From an uncultured Oscillibacter sp. (lineage in GTDB: Bacteria > Bacillota > Clostridia > Oscillospirales > Oscillospiraceae), in NCBI GenBank assembly GCA_910587705.1, contig CAJUMX010000025.1:1-27663 (forward strand): 27,663 bases of DNA, given 5' to 3'. This document shows positions 1-7,413 of the stretch, one piece after another. A program made the translations under genes and the position numbers. The notes under the pieces are model-generated. The model saw only the letters and a program-made list of their open reading frames with translations. It did no database searches and had not been told where the DNA came from. Position 1 is the stretch's first letter. The number at the start of each line of letters is the position of its first letter.

Positions 1-65
1 TTTCGATTTCTTTTCGAATTCGACTTTTTTCACTTGACGCCGCCGTCCTCCCGGACAGCTTTGCT

Positions 66-95
66 AGATTACCACGCCATACCCTGTTTTGTCAA
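66..95 (-). promoter_or_regulatory. Sigma-A-type promoter firing leftward out of the window
   Basis: On the minus strand a perfect -35 TTGACA (90-95) is followed after 18 nt by TAATCT (66-71), preceded by TGG as an extended -10. It would transcribe towards position 1, so the gene or RNA left of the window is probably divergent from the yhaN-like gene. The target is not visible. Confidence 0.55.
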
Positions 96-185
96 TCCCT
101 TTTTTCTCTTTTTTCGCCTTTTTTGGAAAATAACGGAGTTCCCCCTTTTATTTGGTATGACCTCTGGGCAATTTTAAAATCCGCC

Positions 186-214
186 TGTGCAAATCCGGCG
201 GTTTGTGCTATACT
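186..214 (+). promoter_or_regulatory. Probable promoter of the yhaN-like gene (extended -10)
   Basis: TATACT at 209-214 is preceded by TGC, an extended -10. The -35 is weak (TGTGCA, 186-191, 17-nt spacer). The same TGC-TATACT signature recurs upstream of proB and of the small membrane protein gene. The rest of 1-303 holds no supported gene; a possible 74-residue frame from 123 overlaps the next gene and has no ribosome site. Confidence 0.5.
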
Positions 215-303
215 GTCCTCTATGGTCTCCGCCTTTCGCCGGAACTATGTAAGGCGGAGCCTGGAAGAATGTTACATAAGAATGATCAAAGGAGCTGATT
301 TCT

Positions 304-2553
304 TTGCTGATACGCCGCATGACCGCCACCTTCGGAAAGCTCCGTGAGCAAACCCTGGAGCTTCAGGAGGGCCTGAACATCCTCCAGGCCCCCAACGAAA
401 CGGGGAAATCCACCTGGTGCGCCTTTCTCCTCGCCATGCTCTACGGCGTCAATACCAAGGAGCGGGACCGGGCCGGCGTTCTGGCGGACAAGAACCATTA
501 CGCTCCCTGGTCCGGCGGGTCCATGTCCGGCCGCTTAGACTGCCGGACGGGGGAGGACGCCCTGACCCTCTTCCGCACCACCCGCCGCCAAACCGCCCCT
601 ATGGGAGATTTTCAGGCCCTCTACACCGGCACCGCCGATCCGGTCCCCGGCCTCACAGGGGCCAACTGCGGGGAGATGCTGCTGGGTGTCAGCCGGGAGG
701 TCTATGCCCGCAGCGCCTTTATCCGTCAGGGGGGCGTGGCCGTCACCCAGGACCCGGGACTGGAGCGGCGCATCGCCGCCCTGGTCACCTCCGGGGAGGA
801 GGACACCTCTTATACAGAGGCGGTAGAGGCCCTGAAAAAGCAGCTAAACCGCCGCCGCCACAACAAAACCGGTCAGCTCCCCACTCTGGAGGCGGAGCTC
901 CAGGAGACGGAGGCGCTGCTGGCCTCTCAGGCGGAGCTCTTCCGCCAGCGGGAGAGCCTGCTGTTCCGCTCGGCGGAGCTGGAGGCCCGGGAGACCTCTT
1001 TAAAAGAGGAGCTCTCCGCCCTGGACCGCTGGGACCGTCACCAAAAGCGGCAGGAGCTGCAACGGGTAGAGGAGGCCGCCCTCCAGGCAGAGGAGCAGGC
1101 CGCCGCCCTTCGCCGCCGCCTGGAGGAGGAGGGCATTCCCGAAAACGACCTAACGGGTCGCCTTCGGGGGGCCATCGTGAACCTGAACACCCTCCGTAAA
1201 AACGCAGAGAAGGCCCAGGGGAAATACGACGAGGCCAAAGCCGCCCTGGCCCAGGCGGAGGAGGCGCTGTCCACCAGCCCCTTCGCCGGACAGACGGCGG
1301 AGGAGGCCCGGCGAACCGCCGCCGATCCCCTTCCAACGGCCAAGCGCCCCCTGCCCCCCCTGCTGCTGACGGCGCTGGCCTGTCTCTGCGCCGCCCTGGG
1401 GGCGGGTTACAGCGTGTACGTTTCTACGTCGAAGCTCTATGCCGCCCTGGGAACCGCCGCCGGCCTGCTGGTCCTGACTGCTCTGGTCTCCCTGCTTCTC
1501 TGGAGACGGGCTGGGAACAAGGCGAGAGCCGCCGCCCTCACGGCCCGCTATCAAACCGCCGACCCGGCGGCGATCACCGCCCTGGCGGACGCCTACGTAA
1601 CGCTCCTGGCAAACCGGGACGCCGCCAAGCAGGAGGCCGCCGCCCAGGCCGCCGCCGCCCAAGGTCTCTGGCAGTCTGTGGACGTGAACGCCGACGGCAT
1701 TTTAGAGGAGGTCCGCCGCTTCGCCCCCGCCGCCTATGACATTCCCTCCGCCGACGCGGCCCTCCGGGCTAGCGCCCTTCTCCGCAAGGAGCTCCGGGAG
1801 GCGGAGAAGATCGCCCACGAGGCCCGCCTTCGGGCGGAGTTCCAATCCGGGGACGCCCCCGCGCCGGAGAATCCGGACGCCCCGTCCCCCACGCCGCCCC
1901 CCCGCAGCCGGGAGGCCGCCGCCGAAGAGCTGGCGGCCGTTCAGGCGGACCTGACCCTGCTCCGCTCCAATCTGGACCGCGTCGCCGGCCGGCTGGCCGC
2001 CGCCGGAGACCCCCTGACCCTCCAGGCCGCCGCCGAGCGGCTGACGGACGAAATTGCCGCCCTGGAGGGGGAGTACGCCGCCATCGAGCTGGCCATGTCC
2101 ACCCTGGCCCACGCCAACACCCAGCTCCAGGGCCGCTTCTCTCCCGCTCTGGGAACGCGGGCCGCCGAAATCTTCGGCCGCCTCACCGGCGGGGCCTATA
2201 CCGGCGTCATCCTGGACAAGGCCCTCCATGTCTCGGCGGAATCCGCGGACACCGGCGTCCCCCGGGACGCGGGCTATCTCTCCGCCGGAGCGGCGGACCA
2301 GCTGTATCTGGCTGTGCGCCTGGCGGTCTGCGACCTGGTTTTGCCCTCGGAAAACGCCGTCCCCATCGTCCTGGACGACGCCCTGGCCAGCTTTGACGAC
2401 GCCCGCTGCGCCGCCGCCCTGGACTATCTCCGGAAGGAGGCGGAAACACGCCAAATTCTGCTCTTCACCTGCCACAGCCGGGAGGCGGCCCATTTCCAAA
2501 ACGATCCCGCCGTCTCCATCCAGCACTTGACGGCCCCGGCAGAGAGGGTATAA
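304..2553 (+). CDS. YhaN-like AAA/SMC-type ATPase with central membrane hairpin
   Basis: A 749-residue ATPase of the SbcC/RecF/SMC-like class, closest in plan to Bacillus YhaN, which works with a YhaO-type nuclease in DNA end processing. Walker A (PNETGKST) is at residues 30-37. Long charged coiled-coil segments follow. Two adjacent hydrophobic helices lie near 350-372 and 380-402. The ABC-type signature (LSAGAADQLYLAVRL) is near 658-672 and Walker B (VPIVLDDALASFDD) near 686-699. It starts at TTG 304, nine bases after GGAG (291-294). YhaN itself is about 960 residues, so the coiled-coil arms are shorter here. The expected nuclease partner is not directly upstream, where a divergent promoter lies instead. 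Family assignment is firm; a repair role is inferred. Confidence 0.8.
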   Translation: MLIRRMTATFGKLREQTLELQEGLNILQAPNETGKSTWCAFLLAMLYGVNTKERDRAGVLADKNHYAPWSGGSMSGRLDCRTGEDALTLFRTTRRQTAPMGDFQALYTGTADPVPGLTGANCGEMLLGVSREVYARSAFIRQGGVAVTQDPGLERRIAALVTSGEEDTSYTEAVEALKKQLNRRRHNKTGQLPTLEAELQETEALLASQAELFRQRESLLFRSAELEARETSLKEELSALDRWDRHQKRQELQRVEEAALQAEEQAAALRRRLEEEGIPENDLTGRLRGAIVNLNTLRKNAEKAQGKYDEAKAALAQAEEALSTSPFAGQTAEEARRTAADPLPTAKRPLPPLLLTALACLCAALGAGYSVYVSTSKLYAALGTAAGLLVLTALVSLLLWRRAGNKARAAALTARYQTADPAAITALADAYVTLLANRDAAKQEAAAQAAAAQGLWQSVDVNADGILEEVRRFAPAAYDIPSADAALRASALLRKELREAEKIAHEARLRAEFQSGDAPAPENPDAPSPTPPPRSREAAAEELAAVQADLTLLRSNLDRVAGRLAAAGDPLTLQAAAERLTDEIAALEGEYAAIELAMSTLAHANTQLQGRFSPALGTRAAEIFGRLTGGAYTGVILDKALHVSAESADTGVPRDAGYLSAGAADQLYLAVRLAVCDLVLPSENAVPIVLDDALASFDDARCAAALDYLRKEAETRQILLFTCHSREAAHFQNDPAVSIQHLTAPAERV

Positions 2554-2554
2554 A
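2527..2554 (+). promoter_or_regulatory. Promoter for mrp inside the 3' end of the ATPase gene
   Basis: TTGACG (2527-2532) and TATAAA (2549-2554) are 16 nt apart, a good sigma-A match. It would start transcription near 2561, just before mrp. A small dyad CATCAA-C-TTGATG (2563-2575) sits at the predicted start and could be an operator. Confidence 0.5.
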
Positions 2555-2593
2555 ATGAACGTCATCAACTTGATGTAAGAGGAGAACAGCACC

Positions 2594-3415
2594 ATGAGCG
2601 AATGTACCCACGACTGCTCCACCTGCGGCGAGTCCTGCGCGGATCGCCAGGAGCCCCAGTCCCTTCTAAAAGAGTTAAACCCCCACGCCCGGGTGGGCAA
2701 GGTCTTTGGCGTCGTCTCCGGCAAGGGCGGCGTCGGCAAATCCATGGTCACCAGCCAGCTGGCCGTCACCATGCGCCGCCGGGGCCATGCCGTCGGCATT
2801 CTGGACGCCGACGTCACCGGCCCCTCCATCCCCAAGGCCTTCGGCGTCCACGGCCAAGCCGTGGGCGGGGAGGACGGCATCTATCCCATGGAGTCCCGCT
2901 CCGGTATCCAGATGATGTCGACGAACCTGCTCCTGCCCAACGAGACGGACCCGGTGATCTGGCGGGGCCCGGTCATCTCCGGCGTGGTCCAGCAGTTCTG
3001 GACGGACGTTCTTTGGAACTGCGACTATCTCTTTGTCGACATGCCTCCCGGCACCGGGGACGTGTCCCTCTCCGTTTTCCAGTCCATCCCCCTGGACGGC
3101 ATCGTGGTGGTGGCCTCCCCCCAGGAACTGGTGAGCATGGTGGTGGAAAAGGCCGTGAAGATGGCGGAGATGATGGAGGTCCCCATCCTGGGCCTCATTG
3201 AGAACATGAGCTATGTCCTCTGCCCCGACTGCGGGAAGAAGCTCCGCCTCTTCGGCGAGGGCAAAACGGCGGAGGCCGCCCAGCGCCATAACCTGCCCCT
3301 TCTGGCGGAAATGCCCATCGACCCGGCCTTGGCGGCCCTTGTGGACGGGGGGGATATCGAGTCCTTCCAGGGCAATTGGCTGGATGGCGCCGCCGATCTG
3401 CTGGAGAAAACATAA
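2594..3415 (+). CDS. mrp: Mrp/NBP35-family iron-sulfur cluster carrier ATPase
   Basis: A 273-residue P-loop ATPase of the Mrp/ApbC/NBP35 family, cytoplasmic scaffolds that carry [4Fe-4S] clusters to apo-enzymes. The deviant Walker A SGKGGVGKS is at residues 42-50. The family's conserved CPDC pair (C210 and C213) would bind the bridging cluster. The N-terminus carries four further cysteines (C4, C8, C11, C15) in a ferredoxin-like arrangement, as in NBP35-type members, suggesting an extra cluster. The ATG follows AGAGGAG. It is 40 bp after the ATPase gene, has its own likely promoter, and is followed by a clear terminator. The client enzymes are not indicated by the neighbours. Confidence 0.9.
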   Translation: MSECTHDCSTCGESCADRQEPQSLLKELNPHARVGKVFGVVSGKGGVGKSMVTSQLAVTMRRRGHAVGILDADVTGPSIPKAFGVHGQAVGGEDGIYPMESRSGIQMMSTNLLLPNETDPVIWRGPVISGVVQQFWTDVLWNCDYLFVDMPPGTGDVSLSVFQSIPLDGIVVVASPQELVSMVVEKAVKMAEMMEVPILGLIENMSYVLCPDCGKKLRLFGEGKTAEAAQRHNLPLLAEMPIDPALAALVDGGDIESFQGNWLDGAADLLEKT

Positions 3416-3423
3416 GCCAAAAT

Positions 3424-3465
3424 TGCGCTCCGTCCCCGGAATCCCAGGGCGGAGCGCAGCCTTTT
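3424..3465 (+). terminator. Intrinsic terminator after mrp
   Basis: A stem of about 12 bp (3424-3436 with 3447-3458, one bulge), starting TGCGCTCCG, is followed by CCTTTT. It ends the transcript 9 bp after the mrp stop. Confidence 0.75.
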
Positions 3466-3524
3466 CCCAAAAATTTGTACTGACCGCACAAGGCGCTCCG
3501 CCCCGATTTTGTCGGGAACGGCAA

Positions 3525-3553
3525 TTGCAAAAGCCGCCGGGATTCGACATAAT
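3525..3553 (+). promoter_or_regulatory. Promoter of xpt
   Basis: TTGCAA (3525-3530), a 17-nt spacer and CATAAT (3548-3553). The predicted leader is only about 30 nt, which leaves no room for the purine riboswitch that often controls xpt in Bacillota. Confidence 0.6.
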
Positions 3554-3589
3554 AAAGGGGAACAATCTGATAAACAGGAGGAATGTACC

Positions 3590-4165
3590 ATGCAGGAGCT
3601 GAAAGACCGCATCGTGAAGGAGGGCAAGGTCCTCCCGGGAAACATCATCAAGGTGGACGGATTCCTGAACCACCGCGTGGACACGGAGCTGATGGACCAC
3701 ATCGCCCAGGAGCTGGGACGGCATTTCGACATGGACGGCGTGGACGTGATTCTCACCGCCGAGGCCAGCGGCATCGCCCTGGCGGCCGTGGTGGCCCGCC
3801 ATTTCGGAAAGCCCATGATCTTCGCCAAAAAGGCCAAGAGCGACAACATCGAGGGCGGCCTGTATCAAAGCGACATTTTCTCCTATACTTATAAGAAGAA
3901 GGTCACCCTCCTGGTCAGCAAGGAGTGGCTCCACGCCGGGGACCGGGTGCTGGTGGTGGACGACTTCATGGCCAACGGCGAGGCCATGCGGGGCCTGTGC
4001 GACATCGTGGAGAAGGCCGGGGCGAAGCTCGTAGGCATCGGCTGCGCCGTGGAAAAGGGCTTCCAGGGCGGCGGCGACCGCCTCCGGGAGGCGGGGGTCA
4101 ACCTCCACTCCCTGGCCATCATCGAAAGCGCCGAGCCCGGCAACATTGTGTTCCGGGAGGAATAA
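3590..4165 (+). CDS. xpt: Xanthine phosphoribosyltransferase
   Basis: A 191-residue type I phosphoribosyltransferase, the usual Xpt length, converting xanthine plus PRPP to XMP in purine salvage. The PRPP loop RVLVVDDFMANGEA lies near residues 118-131, and the N-terminus (MQELKDRIVKEG) is typical of Xpt. The chosen ATG has AGGAGG (3576-3581) eight bases upstream. An in-frame extension to about 3509 is rejected because it runs through the promoter. guaA, which turns XMP into GMP, lies 0.8 kb downstream on the same strand, so the two steps could work in series. Confidence 0.92.
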   Translation: MQELKDRIVKEGKVLPGNIIKVDGFLNHRVDTELMDHIAQELGRHFDMDGVDVILTAEASGIALAAVVARHFGKPMIFAKKAKSDNIEGGLYQSDIFSYTYKKKVTLLVSKEWLHAGDRVLVVDDFMANGEAMRGLCDIVEKAGAKLVGIGCAVEKGFQGGGDRLREAGVNLHSLAIIESAEPGNIVFREE

Positions 4166-4240
4166 TTCCGCCTCTCCCCGCAACCTCCCCGCCCCTTTTC
4201 TCGTCTTTGTCCATAGACAAGTTTGAAAAGGAGGTTTTCC

Positions 4241-4861
4241 ATGAAACGAATGTTGACCCTGCTGTGCCTCGCGGCCCTGCTGCTTCTCTCCGCCTGCCGG
4301 GAGGAGGCGGCGGGCGACGCCAAGCCCGTGATCTACCTCTACCCGGAGAAGGAGACAGAGGTCTCCGTCCGCCTGGACTACGACGGGGCGCTCACCTGCG
4401 CCTATCCCGCCTATGACGGCGCCTGGACCGTCACCGCCGCCCCGGACGGCACTCTGACGGACGAAGCGGGCCAAACCTACAACTACCTCTACTGGGAGGG
4501 CGCCGCCCAGACGGAATACGACTTCTCCCAGGGCTTCTGCGTCCCCGGAGCGGACACCGCCGCCTTTTTGGAGGACGCTCTCAGCCGCCTGGGCCTCACC
4601 CGCCGGGAGGCCAACGAATTCATCGTCTACTGGCTTCCCCGGATGGAACCCAGCCCCTATAATCTGATCGCCTTCCAGGCGGATGCCTACACGGACCACG
4701 CCCGCCTTACCGTCACCCCGGAGCCGGACAGCCTTCTCCGGGTCTTTATGGCCTGGAAACCCTTAGAGGCCCCTATGGACCTCCCCGCCCAGGAGCTTCC
4801 TGCCTTCAAGCGCACCGGCTTCACCGTGGTGGAGTGGGGCGGGGCGGAGCTTTCTTCCTGA
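4241..4861 (+). CDS. Lipoprotein of an uncharacterised KPVIYLYP-type family
   Basis: A 206-residue predicted lipoprotein: basic start, hydrophobic core, then lipobox LLSAC with the lipidated cysteine at residue 19. It is probably anchored to the outer face of the membrane. The mature part starts with KPVIYLYPEKE, then YNYLYWEG and NEFIVYWLPRM. I recall these motifs from a group of uncharacterised proteins in gut Clostridia, but no function is known to me. The ATG follows AAGGAGG (4228-4234) with a 6-base gap, preferred over an in-frame TTG at 4223 that overlaps the ribosome site. It lies 75 bp after xpt and 73 bp before guaA, so co-transcription is possible. Confidence 0.75.
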   Translation: MKRMLTLLCLAALLLLSACREEAAGDAKPVIYLYPEKETEVSVRLDYDGALTCAYPAYDGAWTVTAAPDGTLTDEAGQTYNYLYWEGAAQTEYDFSQGFCVPGADTAAFLEDALSRLGLTRREANEFIVYWLPRMEPSPYNLIAFQADAYTDHARLTVTPEPDSLLRVFMAWKPLEAPMDLPAQELPAFKRTGFTVVEWGGAELSS

Positions 4862-4934
4862 CGCGCCTCTTCGTCCGCCGCGTCCTTCCGCCTCCGGGGC
4901 GGCCAAATCTAACGAAAGAACCGAGGAACCATCT

Positions 4935-6476
4935 ATGCCCCATCAAACCGTCGTCATCCTGGACTTTGGCGGCCAGTACAACCAGCTCATCGCCCGCCGG
5001 GTCCGGGAGCAGGGGGTCTACTGCGAGGTCAAGCCCTATACCACCTCCATCGCGGACCTGAAGGCCCTAAGCCCCATCGGCGTCATCTTCACCGGGGGCC
5101 CCGGTAGCGTCTACGACCCTTCCGCCCCCCAGGCGGACCCAGAGCTTTTCCATCTGGGCGTGCCGGTCCTTGGCATCTGCTACGGCTGCCAGCTCCTGGC
5201 CCATCATTTAGGCGGCCGGGTAACCCCCGCCCAGAGCGATTCCGCCCGGGAGTACGGCAAAACCGAAACCTCCTTCGACACGGACTGCAAGCTCTTCCGG
5301 GGCCTTCCCGCAAAAAGCGTCACCTGGATGAGCCACGGGGACTACATGGAGAAGGTCCCCGAGGGCTTCCGGCTCTGCGCCCGCAGCGCCGCCTGTCCCA
5401 ACGTGGCCATCGCCGACGAGGCCCGGGGCTTCTATGGCGTCCAGTTCCACCCGGAGGTGAACCACACCCAGCAGGGTGCGGCCATGCTCCGGAATTTCCT
5501 CTACGAAATCTGCGGGGCCACCGGCGACTGGACCATGGAGGACTATAAGGAAACCGCTGTCCGCCGCCTCCGGGAGACGATCGGAGACGGGAGGGTTCTC
5601 CTGGCCCTCAGCGGCGGGGTGGATAGCTCCGTGGCCGCCGCTTTGCTTGCCGAGGCCGTGGGCCCCCAGCTCACCTGCGTCTTTGTGGACCACGGCCTCC
5701 TGCGCCTGAACGAGGGGGACGAGGTAGAGGCCGCCTTCTCCCAGTGGGACATTCGCCTCGTCCGGGTCAATGCGGAGGACCGCTTCCTGGAGAGACTGGC
5801 CGGCGTCACAGAGCCGGAGACCAAGCGCAAGCGCATCGGCGAGGAGTTCATCCGGGTCTTTGAGGCGGAGGCCCGCAAAATCGGCCAAGTGGAGTACCTG
5901 GCCCAGGGCACCATCTACCCCGATGTCATCGAATCCGGGGCGGGAGACGCCGCCGTTATCAAGAGCCACCACAACGTGGGGGGCCTGCCGGACTGCGTGG
6001 ATTTCAAGGAGATTTTAGAGCCCCTGCGGATGCTCTTCAAGGACGAGGTGCGGCAGCTGGGCCGGGAGCTGGGCCTGCCGGAATACCTGGTAAGCCGCCA
6101 GCCCTTCCCGGGGCCGGGCCTTGCCATCCGCTGCATCGGCGAGGTGACGAAGGAGAAGCTGGACCTGCTCCGCCGGGCGGACTTCATCTTCCGGGACGAG
6201 ATCGCCAAGGCGGGCCTTGCCGGGACCATGGACCAGTACTTTGCCGTGCTGACGAACCTGCGCAGCGTGGGGGTCATGGGGGACAGCCGGACCTATGACT
6301 ACGCCCTGGCCCTGCGGAGCGTCACCACCACCGACTTCATGACGGCAGACTGGACCCGGATTCCCTATGAGGTCCTGGACCGGATCAGCGTCCGGGTGGT
6401 AAACGAGGTGCCCCATATCAACCGGGTGCTGTACGATATCACCTCCAAGCCCCCGGCGACGATTGAATACGAATGA
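4935..6476 (+). CDS. guaA: GMP synthase (glutamine-hydrolysing)
   Basis: A 513-residue two-domain GMP synthase: an N-terminal class I glutamine amidotransferase and a C-terminal ATP pyrophosphatase plus dimerisation domain. It converts XMP, ATP and glutamine to GMP. The amidotransferase nucleophile is C82 in GICYGCQ, and the His-Glu pair lies in GVQFHPEV. The PP-loop LSGGVDSSV lies near residues 225-233, and the QPFPGPGLAIR motif is intact. It ends PATIEYE, as in the family. The nucleophile elbow reads CYGCQ where most homologues have CYGMQ, putting a second cysteine three residues after the catalytic one. A weak ribosome site GAGGAA precedes the ATG. Confidence 0.97.
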   Translation: MPHQTVVILDFGGQYNQLIARRVREQGVYCEVKPYTTSIADLKALSPIGVIFTGGPGSVYDPSAPQADPELFHLGVPVLGICYGCQLLAHHLGGRVTPAQSDSAREYGKTETSFDTDCKLFRGLPAKSVTWMSHGDYMEKVPEGFRLCARSAACPNVAIADEARGFYGVQFHPEVNHTQQGAAMLRNFLYEICGATGDWTMEDYKETAVRRLRETIGDGRVLLALSGGVDSSVAAALLAEAVGPQLTCVFVDHGLLRLNEGDEVEAAFSQWDIRLVRVNAEDRFLERLAGVTEPETKRKRIGEEFIRVFEAEARKIGQVEYLAQGTIYPDVIESGAGDAAVIKSHHNVGGLPDCVDFKEILEPLRMLFKDEVRQLGRELGLPEYLVSRQPFPGPGLAIRCIGEVTKEKLDLLRRADFIFRDEIAKAGLAGTMDQYFAVLTNLRSVGVMGDSRTYDYALALRSVTTTDFMTADWTRIPYEVLDRISVRVVNEVPHINRVLYDITSKPPATIEYE

Positions 6477-6491
6477 CAGGAGGACCCCCCT

Positions 6492-7370
6492 ATGTCCATC
6501 ACCCTCTCCAACGCCTCCCTCACCGCCGCCGTCCGCCCCCTGGGCGGCGAGCTGACCTCCCTCCAAGACCAGACCGGCACGGAATACATCTGGCAGGGAG
6601 CCCCCGCCTTCTGGTCCGGCCAGAACCCCATTCTCTTCCCCATCGTCGGCAGTCTAAAGGACGGCAAAACGGACGTCGGCGGTCGGACCTTTGAAATGGG
6701 CCGCCACGGCTTTGCCCGGCAAAGCACATTCACCCCCGTGGACCAGGGTCCGGACTACGCCGTCCTGGAGCTCCGGGAGAGCCCGGAAACCCTGGCCCGC
6801 TTCCCCTTCCCCTTCGTCCTCCAGGTCCGGCACCAGCTTCTCGCAGACGGCTTTTCCACCACCTTCGCCGTGGAGAACCCCGGCGAGGCCCCCCTGCCCT
6901 TCTGCGTGGGAGCCCATACCGCCATCCGCTGCCCCCTGTTTAAAGGGGAACGCTTCGAGGACTATGCGCTGATGTTCGACCAGCCCGAGGACGCAAACAC
7001 CCTCCTTCTCACCCCCCAGGGCCTCCTCCGAAGCGGCGAAACGGAGCCCATGCTCCACGGCGGAACGGTCACCTTGGACTATGCCGCCTTCCAGCGCCTG
7101 GACACCCTGATTTTCCAGGGCCTCCGGTCCAAAACCGTCCGCCTCCAAAACCGGGAAACCGGCCGGGGCGTCTCCCTGGACTTCCAGGACTTCCCCATGA
7201 TTGCCTTCTGGACCAAGCCCGGCGCGCCCTTCCTCTGCATGGAGCCCTGGCAGGGCTGCGCCGCCTATGAAAGCGAGTCCGGCCGCTTCCAGGACAAGCC
7301 CCACGTCCTCACCCTGGCCCCCGGTGAGCGGAAGGAGCTGGCCTATACCTTTACCCTACGAAACGCCTGA
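6492..7370 (+). CDS. Aldose 1-epimerase family protein (LacX-like)
   Basis: A 292-residue galactose-mutarotase-like protein of the LacX branch, which interconverts anomers of sugars or acts on sugar phosphates. Typical segments are the N-terminal GGELTSLQD, WQGAPAFWSGQNPILFPIVG, GAHTAIRCP with the likely catalytic His, and FCMEPWQG near the end, where a Glu is expected. It begins 15 bp after the guaA stop with AGGAGG before the ATG, so it is very probably co-transcribed with guaA. It ends at a strong bidirectional terminator. Substrate is unknown. Confidence 0.85.
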   Translation: MSITLSNASLTAAVRPLGGELTSLQDQTGTEYIWQGAPAFWSGQNPILFPIVGSLKDGKTDVGGRTFEMGRHGFARQSTFTPVDQGPDYAVLELRESPETLARFPFPFVLQVRHQLLADGFSTTFAVENPGEAPLPFCVGAHTAIRCPLFKGERFEDYALMFDQPEDANTLLLTPQGLLRSGETEPMLHGGTVTLDYAAFQRLDTLIFQGLRSKTVRLQNRETGRGVSLDFQDFPMIAFWTKPGAPFLCMEPWQGCAAYESESGRFQDKPHVLTLAPGERKELAYTFTLRNA

Positions 7371-7374
7371 CAAA

Positions 7375-7413
7375 ACGGCCCTCCGGCGCATGCGCCGGAG
7401 GGCCGTTCTTTTT
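7375..7413. terminator. Strong bidirectional terminator
   Basis: A perfect 32-bp palindrome (7375-7406; arms ACGGCCCTCCGGC) is followed on the plus strand by TCTTTTTATT and flanked on the minus strand by TTTTG. It separates the convergent epimerase gene and the anti-sigma candidate. Confidence 0.9.

Noticed and set aside
785..1336. Long open frames opposite or out of frame with real genes (also at 2675-4699, 11473-12912, 16192-17781, 26117-27379)
   Set aside because: GC-rich shadow frames full of Gly/Arg/Pro; each overlaps a well-recognised gene.
2555..2578. Seven-codon micro-ORF (MNVINLM) before mrp
   Set aside because: The predicted mrp transcript starts after its ATG, and the sequence is better explained as a dyad.
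3554..3589. Purine riboswitch before xpt
   Set aside because: The leader after the promoter is only about 30 nt, too short for the aptamer.
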